Origin: ZC4RG29 sp964521255 | Lineage (GTDB): Bacteria; Bacteroidota; Bacteroidia; Cytophagales; Cyclobacteriaceae | NCBI GenBank assembly: GCA_964521255.1 | Contig: CAZFRM010000041.1 | Span: 1-28,304 of the forward strand | Reading direction: 5' to 3' | DNA length: 28,304 bases | Shown: positions 22,988 to 28,304 of the stretch, piece after piece | Position numbering within the stretch: the first letter of the stretch is position 1 | Layout of the letters: every line of letters begins with the position of its first letter | Translations under genes and position numbers: made by a program | Notes under the pieces: generated by a model | Seen by the model: only the letters and a program-made list of their open reading frames with translations | Databases searched by the model: none | Told to the model about the DNA's origin: nothing

Positions 22988-23083
22988 ATGGAAATTATTG
23001 TAGCAATCGTGTCTATTTTGGCTTTGGAAATTGGTCTTTGTCTATTTGGATTTTTTAAAGAATCGACACCCTACGAGTCCTGA
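22988..23083 (+). CDS. Possible 31-aa membrane peptide
   Basis: ATG 22988 to TGA 23083 reads MEIIVAIVSILALEIGLCLF and ends GFFKESTPYES. That is one hydrophobic helix (about 3-23) with a short charged tail. It has a consensus -7 box upstream and lies between two minus-strand genes. Its stop overlaps the 3' end of the HD/Pycsar-type gene by 13 bp. It could be a small membrane protein or a chance ORF; no family is recognised. Confidence 0.4.
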   Translation: MEIIVAIVSILALEIGLCLFGFFKESTPYES

Positions 23084-24273
23084 AGGAGCATGGCCACCAC
23101 GAATGAAAGAATGGCCATCACAAATCCGAACATAAAAATATTATAAGAGATCCGCAGGTACTTGTATTTCTGCCCCAATACTTTGCCGAGATAGTAAATG
23201 TCCTTGATAAGACTGCTGTATAAATAGTCGGCATCCTTCATCATCTCTTTCATAGCCCACTCGTAGTTTCCGATTTCCATTCCATGAAAGTTACCAAAGA
23301 ACAACAGGTTAGTCTCCTTGTTTTTAATGTCTTCGCGCTTAAATCTTCCGGAAGAGACGTGAGGGCGGGTAGCAAGGATAGCAAAAACCATCGTGGTAAG
23401 GCAAACCGTCACTAACAAAACTGTTGGTATAATAAGATATTCGTTGTCCTCAAGCTTTCTTATGAGTACAGACACCACAACCGAAAGTATGATTGAGTTT
23501 ATGGTAATAAGTATGTTCGACTTATTATCCACCATTGAGCTCATCACGATATGATTATGGGAAGTATTTCTGAACATGGTCTCTATTCCACGATCAGGCT
23601 TTAGCCTCTTTTCTTTTTCCAGCTTCGACCGCAACTTGATTACTTCTTCCTCCAGCTCTTTAAACTTCTTTTCCTTTTTTTCAGGATCTAACAGCTTCTT
23701 GAGTTTCTTAATGTTGCCTTTCTTTTCTTTTTCAAGAACTGCCCTGCCATAGGGTGTGTGATAACGGTGCTCTTGCATAAACTCCAGGCTTGATCGCATC
23801 CAGTCTTCATCGGTCATGTCTTGCCCCTTCAACAAGCGCCATTCTTCACGGAGTCTGCGCCCATGCTCCAAAGCTTCATCAGAAGCAAGGTGATATAAGT
23901 CTGCGTCGCATACTACTTTGCTTACAAGAGATTCGGGTTGTTGAGGCATCTTTGTGGCTTTGATAGCTTCAGTTACTTCCAAAACTTTTTTAAAGGATGC
24001 TCCCCATGAAGTGAGTTCGTCCTTCGCTTTTAATGCCGCTTTCAGTTCGTGGTCTTTATCGCCTTCTATGTAACCTGTATCATGAAGCCACGCGGCGAGC
24101 AAGGCAGATTCCATTTCATCATCATTCAAGCCAGACTGCTCGCCAATTACCCTGGTTGCATTAACAACCTCAAGGGTATGATTAAGATTGTGGTAAGGCA
24201 ATTTATCAAAGACCTTATTGCTAAAGACCTGCTCCGCGAAAGACTTTGCTTTTTTAATCAATTCAGTCTCCAT
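23071..24273 (-). CDS. HD-domain phosphohydrolase fused to a Pycsar-effector-type transmembrane domain
   Basis: 400 residues from ATG 24273 (METELIKKAK). An in-frame ATG at 24333 would add 20 unconvincing residues. The HD domain (~1-175) has His32 (YHNLNH), His64-Asp65 (AWLHDTGY) and an acidic DAD near 123-125, the H...HD...D metal set of phosphohydrolases. A lysine/glutamate coiled coil (~180-225) links it to a C-terminal domain (229-398). That domain begins RGIETMFRNTSHNHIVMSSM, has helices at ~253-273 and 282-302, the ATRPHVSSGRF and LLFFGNFHGM motifs, and a last helix at ~377-397. I recognise this as the Pycsar effector TM domain (DUF5706/PycTM type). Pycsar effectors respond to cCMP/cUMP and damage the membrane in infected cells. 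No cyclase is adjacent here, so the cue and role are inferred. Confidence 0.85.
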   Translation of the reverse strand: METELIKKAKSFAEQVFSNKVFDKLPYHNLNHTLEVVNATRVIGEQSGLNDDEMESALLAAWLHDTGYIEGDKDHELKAALKAKDELTSWGASFKKVLEVTEAIKATKMPQQPESLVSKVVCDADLYHLASDEALEHGRRLREEWRLLKGQDMTDEDWMRSSLEFMQEHRYHTPYGRAVLEKEKKGNIKKLKKLLDPEKKEKKFKELEEEVIKLRSKLEKEKRLKPDRGIETMFRNTSHNHIVMSSMVDNKSNILITINSIILSVVVSVLIRKLEDNEYLIIPTVLLVTVCLTTMVFAILATRPHVSSGRFKREDIKNKETNLLFFGNFHGMEIGNYEWAMKEMMKDADYLYSSLIKDIYYLGKVLGQKYKYLRISYNIFMFGFVMAILSFVVAMLLQDS

Positions 24274-24291
24274 AGAATTTTCATAATGCTT

Positions 24292-24299
24292 TAAAGGTA
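24292..24299 (-). promoter_or_regulatory. Putative -7 element for the HD/Pycsar-type gene
   Basis: On the minus strand this reads TACCTTTA, one base from TAnnTTTG, and ends 18 bp before ATG 24273. It supports the shorter start, since it lies inside the reading frame of the longer alternative. Confidence 0.4.
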
Positions 24300-24363
24300 A
24301 ATATTTTACGCATGCCTTGAGTTTGGTTTGCACCTTAAACTTTTAATTGAACATGCCATTTTC

Positions 24364-24395
24364 TTGATCAGCAATTATACATTTACTTAGTTTTG
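24364..24395 (+). promoter_or_regulatory. Bacteroidota promoter of the phosphatase-barrel gene
   Basis: TTG (24364-24366), 21 bp, TAGTTTTG (24388-24395): both elements and the spacing fit TTG-N19-21-TAnnTTTG. The start codon ATG 24402 follows 6 bp later, so the transcript would have almost no leader. Confidence 0.6.
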
Positions 24396-24401
24396 CTTCT
24401 C

Positions 24402-27400
24402 ATGAAAAAGATAGCACTCTTCTTTTTTTTAATATACTCAATTACTGCGACCGTTCTGCAAGCGCAACAAACTCCCTCCTCGCATGTGCTCTACCTGGTA
24501 GGTGACGCTGGTGAACCCGAACTGGAACAGGACATTAGTAAGGCTCTTCGAAAAATGATTTCGGAAGAAACTTCACCAGCTACCTTGGTCTACCTGGGCG
24601 ACAATGTTTATCCTAAAGGTGTTCCCCTTAGTGGTCAGCGATACTGGGACGATGCCAATTTGGTACTAAAACGACAGATCGATTGGATAAAAGATCTTCC
24701 CATACAAGGAATTTTTGTTCCGGGTAACCACGATTGGCAGCAGGGAGGAAAGAAGGGCTTTGAAAGGATCATCAACCAAAAAGAATTAATCGACACGCTG
24801 AAAGGCAATAGTAACATTTTGTTTGTTCCTGAGAATGGTTGTCCCGGACCAGTAGAAATACCGTTAACGGAAGATGTTGTGCTTGTTATTATTGATAGTC
24901 AGTGGCTGTTGCATCCCTGGGAAAAACCTGTGGGAGAAGAAAGCCCTTGTGATGCAAAGACAGGTGTAGAACTTGCTTCCCTTCTCAGCGACATTTACTT
25001 GCGTAACCAGGACAAGCGTGTGGTTCTGGCCGCTCATCACCCGTTACTTACCTATGGAGCACACGGAGGAGTTTTTAGATTAAAAGATCATATTTTCCCT
25101 TTAACTAACATAAAACCATGGGGTTATCTTCCTTTACCTGTAGTTGGTTCTATCTACCCTCTTTACCGTAAATGGTTTGGCAGTGTTCAGGACATCTCAA
25201 GTCCTATCTACAAAACGTATAGCTCATCTGTTCAGCGATTGTTGAATGAATATCCGGGGAGCATCCATGTATCGGGCCACGAACATGCACTGGAATATAT
25301 TGTCAAAGACAGTACGCATATGATCGTTAGCGGGTCAGGCTCGAAGACCGAGTTCGTCAAACAAAAAGGTTATGCGCAGTACGCAGATGATGTCATCGGA
25401 TTTGTCAGAATTCTTTTTACAGAAGAAGGCGAAGCCCACATTCAGTTTATCCGGGTGAATGACGAAAAGCCTGATGGAGAAATTATAAAAAGTTATTCAC
25501 TACCACCGTTAAACCGGTTAACTATTTCAAATGATTCAACAACAAAAATCTTTGCCGGTCAATATGTAAACGCTCGTGCAAGTGAGCAATACCAGGCTAC
25601 ACCCTGGCGTGAGAGAATGTTAGGAGAAAATTATCGTAAGGAATGGTACCAGGAATTGAAAGTTCCCTTGTTTAATATGGAGGGTTTATCGGTAGTTAAA
25701 AAAGGTGGGGGTATGCAGACTCTCTCGTTACGCATGGCAGATGCAAAGGGTCGCGAGTACACGCTTCGGTCAGTAGAGAAATTTCCGGAGAATGCGGTGC
25801 CTGAAATGCTGCGTAAAACCTTTGCCCAGGACCTGGTGCAAGACCAGATATCGGCAGCTCATCCCTATGGGGCGTTAGTTATACCACCAATGGCAGAAGC
25901 TGTTGGTATCTATCATACGAACCCACGATTGGTCTACGTTCCAGACGATCCGGGATTAGGAATTTATCGAAAGACGTTCGCGAATACACTTGCCATCTTT
26001 GAAGAACGCCCTGCCGATGATTGGTCTGATAAGGCCTATTTTGGAAATTCAAAGGATATTATTAACACGAGTAAAGTAATTTCAAAGATTCAAAAGAGCA
26101 ATGATAGCCGCGTTGATCAAAGATTTACCGTGCGGTCGCGACTCTTTGATATGGTTATTGGTGATTGGGACAGGCATGATGACCAGTGGCGTTGGGCAAC
26201 TATTGATATGAAGAAAAAAGAGAAGTTGTATCGTCCTATACCGCGCGACAGGGACCAGGCATTTTTTGTCAACGAGGGTTTCCTTCCCAGGATGTGGAGC
26301 CGGCGCTGGGCGATACCGAAGTTTGAAGGGTTTGATGATGAAATAGCATGGCCATCAGGGCTGTCGTTCAACGCCAGGTATTTCGACAGAACTTTTCTCA
26401 CGGAAGCCAGCAAAGATGATTGGATTGAGGAAGCCAAGTACATTCAGGCTCATCTAACAGACGGGGTGATTGAAAATGCTATCAAATTGTGGCCGGAAGA
26501 GATCTATACCCTGCATGGAAAAGAAATTGTAAGAAAATTGAAATCACGGCGGGACCATCTGGTGAAGTATGCAGAATCTCATTATGAATTTCTTGCGCGT
26601 GAAGTAGATGTAACAGGATCTGACAAACGCGAAATCTTTAGTGTACAACGACAGCCTTCAGGAGATGTGCAGGTCACTGTATATTCCACCAATAAGAAAG
26701 GAGAACAAGATGAAAAAATATATGATCGCAAATTTCTGCGAAAAGAGACTAAGGAGATTCGACTCTACGGACTTGGCGGAGAAGATAAATTTAACATTGA
26801 AGGAAGATCATCACGAAGCATTTTGGTAAGGGTCATCGGAGGAGACGAAATGGATTCTATTAATGATAACTCCCACGTAAATGCTATCGGGAAAAAGACA
26901 TTGTTTTATGATCTTAAAGAAGGCTCAGGCATCAATTCTGGAGGAGAGGTGCGCAATAAGACCAGCAAGGATCCGCAGGTGAATGAGTATAACAGAAAAG
27001 CCTTTGTATATGGCCGGCTTGCTCCCCTCGTGTATGGAAATTTCAACGTAGATGATGGACTTTTCATTGGCGGAGGATTTCTTTGGCAGACACAAGGTTT
27101 TCGCAAAGATCCTTTTAAAAGCAGGCATATTCTGCTGGCCAGTATTGCACCAAGAACCAACTCTTTCAACCTTCTTTACCGGGGAGATTTTACTGAAGTA
27201 ATTGGCAAGTGGAACCTTGAGCTCAATGGTGATTTTAAAGTGCCTAATTTTGTGAACAACTTCTTTGGCTGGGGAAATGAATCTGTTTTCGATCAGGACA
27301 TTGATGATCAACCGGGCATCGATGCGGATGATGCGATCGATTATTACCGCTATCGCTTCGAAGAGATCCGGCTTGAGGCATACCTCTCAAGAAAGATCGG

Positions 27401-28121
27401 GAGTATCGGCCAGTTCAAAATAGGTCCGGCCTATCAGCGCATTGAAATTGAAGAACAAGGCGGTGAAGACCGGTATGTGTACGACTATGCTGAAACGTTA
27501 CCGTATGACCTGTTCAGTGAGTTCAATAGTTTCACCGGTGTGAGATGGCAACTTCAATTTCAGAAACTTGACAATCCATTGGTTACAAGACGCGGTATTC
27601 GTTGGACGATCAATGGAAGTTCAATGAAAGGTTTGGATAAAGGCCCGCAAGACTTCAATTCATTTGAAAGCCAGTTAAGCTTGTATCACACCTTTCAATT
27701 GCCCGGCCGACTCACATTTGCCCTACGTGCAGGTGGAGGCATTAACACGGGTGACTATGAGTTTTATCAGGCCCAGATACTGGATGGAAAAACCGAATTA
27801 CGAGGATTCAGAAAGACACGTTTCCATGGTGATTCAAAGTTTTATACCAACATGGAAGTGAGATTAAAGCTTATGAGTTTTAATACCTACCTTTTTCCGG
27901 TAACCTTTGGCATTTTGGGATTTCATGACGTGGGGCGGGTGTGGTATAAAGATGAAAATGGAGTTGACCCAACGGCGCCTTCAGGAAAATCCGATGCCTG
28001 GCATAAAAGCTGGGGAGGTGGTTTGTGGTTTACACCGTTTAACATGGCAGTGTTGTCCACAGAGATCGGGCATTCTGCGGAGGGTAATTTGTTTTATTTA
28101 CGGTTGGGATTTTTGTTTTGA
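24402..28121 (+). CDS. Metallophosphatase / kinase-motif / outer-membrane barrel fusion protein
   Basis: 1239 residues from ATG 24402; a TTG nine bases earlier overlaps the -7 box. It has a signal peptide (MKKIALFFFLIYSITATVLQAQ). Residues ~28-330 form a calcineurin-like metallophosphatase with all metal motifs: GDAGE, LGDNVYP, PGNHDW, AAHHP and SGHEHAL. A middle region (~380-790) carries IGDWDRHDDQWRW (586-598) and PIPRDRDQAFF (612-622). Their spacing recalls the catalytic D...N/Q and metal-binding D of HipA/FAM20-like atypical kinases. The C-terminal ~400 residues are beta-strand-rich, with an Omp85/surface-antigen-like barrel ending LRLGFLF with a terminal Phe. Localisation: outer membrane with periplasmic domains. 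The phosphatase call is firm; the kinase-like fold is my inference. Confidence 0.82.
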   Translation: MKKIALFFFLIYSITATVLQAQQTPSSHVLYLVGDAGEPELEQDISKALRKMISEETSPATLVYLGDNVYPKGVPLSGQRYWDDANLVLKRQIDWIKDLPIQGIFVPGNHDWQQGGKKGFERIINQKELIDTLKGNSNILFVPENGCPGPVEIPLTEDVVLVIIDSQWLLHPWEKPVGEESPCDAKTGVELASLLSDIYLRNQDKRVVLAAHHPLLTYGAHGGVFRLKDHIFPLTNIKPWGYLPLPVVGSIYPLYRKWFGSVQDISSPIYKTYSSSVQRLLNEYPGSIHVSGHEHALEYIVKDSTHMIVSGSGSKTEFVKQKGYAQYADDVIGFVRILFTEEGEAHIQFIRVNDEKPDGEIIKSYSLPPLNRLTISNDSTTKIFAGQYVNARASEQYQATPWRERMLGENYRKEWYQELKVPLFNMEGLSVVKKGGGMQTLSLRMADAKGREYTLRSVEKFPENAVPEMLRKTFAQDLVQDQISAAHPYGALVIPPMAEAVGIYHTNPRLVYVPDDPGLGIYRKTFANTLAIFEERPADDWSDKAYFGNSKDIINTSKVISKIQKSNDSRVDQRFTVRSRLFDMVIGDWDRHDDQWRWATIDMKKKEKLYRPIPRDRDQAFFVNEGFLPRMWSRRWAIPKFEGFDDEIAWPSGLSFNARYFDRTFLTEASKDDWIEEAKYIQAHLTDGVIENAIKLWPEEIYTLHGKEIVRKLKSRRDHLVKYAESHYEFLAREVDVTGSDKREIFSVQRQPSGDVQVTVYSTNKKGEQDEKIYDRKFLRKETKEIRLYGLGGEDKFNIEGRSSRSILVRVIGGDEMDSINDNSHVNAIGKKTLFYDLKEGSGINSGGEVRNKTSKDPQVNEYNRKAFVYGRLAPLVYGNFNVDDGLFIGGGFLWQTQGFRKDPFKSRHILLASIAPRTNSFNLLYRGDFTEVIGKWNLELNGDFKVPNFVNNFFGWGNESVFDQDIDDQPGIDADDAIDYYRYRFEEIRLEAYLSRKIGSIGQFKIGPAYQRIEIEEQGGEDRYVYDYAETLPYDLFSEFNSFTGVRWQLQFQKLDNPLVTRRGIRWTINGSSMKGLDKGPQDFNSFESQLSLYHTFQLPGRLTFALRAGGGINTGDYEFYQAQILDGKTELRGFRKTRFHGDSKFYTNMEVRLKLMSFNTYLFPVTFGILGFHDVGRVWYKDENGVDPTAPSGKSDAWHKSWGGGLWFTPFNMAVLSTEIGHSAEGNLFYLRLGFLF

Positions 28122-28146
28122 TGGAAATGAAATCACGTGTTTGTCA

Positions 28147-28174
28147 GTAGAGACGCGATGCATCGCGTCTCTAC
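28147..28174. repeat. Perfect 28-bp palindrome
   Basis: The half-site GTAGAGACGCGATG is followed by its exact reverse complement with no spacer. It begins 26 bp after the stop of the phosphatase-barrel gene, between that gene and a convergent minus-strand gene. There is no T-run. Sequences of the AGACGCGAT...ATCGCGTCT type recur as dispersed palindromes in several bacterial phyla, to my recollection including cyanobacteria. Confidence 0.85.
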
Positions 28175-28222
28175 GTAACCCATACTGCATAATCACATAC
28201 ACACATCACGTACAAATGAAAT

Positions 28223-28304
28223 TTAAACACTCATCAAATATTCTTCAACACCTTTAATTTTTGCATCAAGCGTTTGGGTTGCTTTTTCAAAATCTCCTCG
28301 TGAG
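28223..28304 (-). CDS. C-terminal end of an unidentified minus-strand gene (partial)
   Basis: An open frame enters from the right window edge and stops at 28223-28225 (TAA on the minus strand). The last 26 residues include GDFEKATQTLDAKIKGVEEY and end in LMSV, a helical, protein-like sequence. The gene continues beyond the window, and no family can be named from this fragment. Confidence 0.5.
   Translation of the reverse strand, partial: SRGDFEKATQTLDAKIKGVEEYLMSV

Noticed and set aside
27907..28257. Plus-strand 116-residue ORF at the end of the barrel gene
   Set aside because: It lies out of frame with the barrel gene, crosses the palindrome and looks unlike a protein.
1..28304. tRNA or rRNA genes
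   Set aside because: No cloverleaf with a GTTCGA-type T-arm and CCA-compatible acceptor, and no rRNA-like conserved stretch, was found by eye.

Overview
The window looks like a chromosome segment of a Bacteroidota bacterium, most likely of the Cytophagales type. The reasons are a subtilase with a type IX secretion (T9SS) C-terminal sorting domain, an OmpA protein built on PD40 repeats, a large PIG-L protein paired with a sodium:solute symporter, promoters of the TTG-N(~20)-TAnnTTTG kind, start codons mostly without Shine-Dalgarno sequences, and short leaders. The genus cannot be fixed from this sequence alone.

Region 1 (1-7516). A tight operon holds a secreted PIG-L deacetylase, a 41-residue single-helix membrane protein, an SSS-family symporter and a 3-methyladenine DNA glycosylase. 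The small protein shares one base with the stop codon before it and has an ATGA overlap with the symporter start. An OmpA/PD40 lipid-envelope type protein and an orphan OmpR-family regulator follow. Region 2 (7576-13939). This holds an exported rhodanese, a small membrane gene that may be frameshifted, a TrpF-like protein without the catalytic cysteine, a lipoprotein overlapping a T9SS subtilase, and a Tat-exported Gfo/Idh/MocA oxidoreductase.

Region 3 (about 14280-19434) is the most unusual part. Four co-oriented, AT-rich, unrelated genes (a secreted 411-aa protein, a 437-aa membrane protein, a GNAT acetyltransferase and an aquaporin) sit between imperfect palindromes. At least two of the genes carry their own matching inverted terminal sequences: GTTGGCAGCnnTGGGGTT around the first and GTTGTGGGTAnTTTTTTTT around the second. 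The organisation resembles integron gene cassettes with attC-like hairpins, but no integrase is present, and only one pair of core sites fits the classic GTTRRRY/RYYYAAC form. A 0.3-kb segment with its own inverted ends lies inside one junction.

Region 4 (19536-28304). A six-hairpin-glycosidase-like lipoprotein diverges from a TPR protein. The TPR protein converges on a HEAT-like protein with overlapping stop codons. Next come a 31-residue putative membrane peptide and an HD-phosphohydrolase fused to a Pycsar-effector-type transmembrane domain (possible anti-phage defence). A 1239-aa protein then joins a metallophosphatase, a segment with kinase-like motifs and an outer-membrane beta-barrel; it is followed by a perfect 28-bp palindrome. 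The window closes inside a minus-strand gene.
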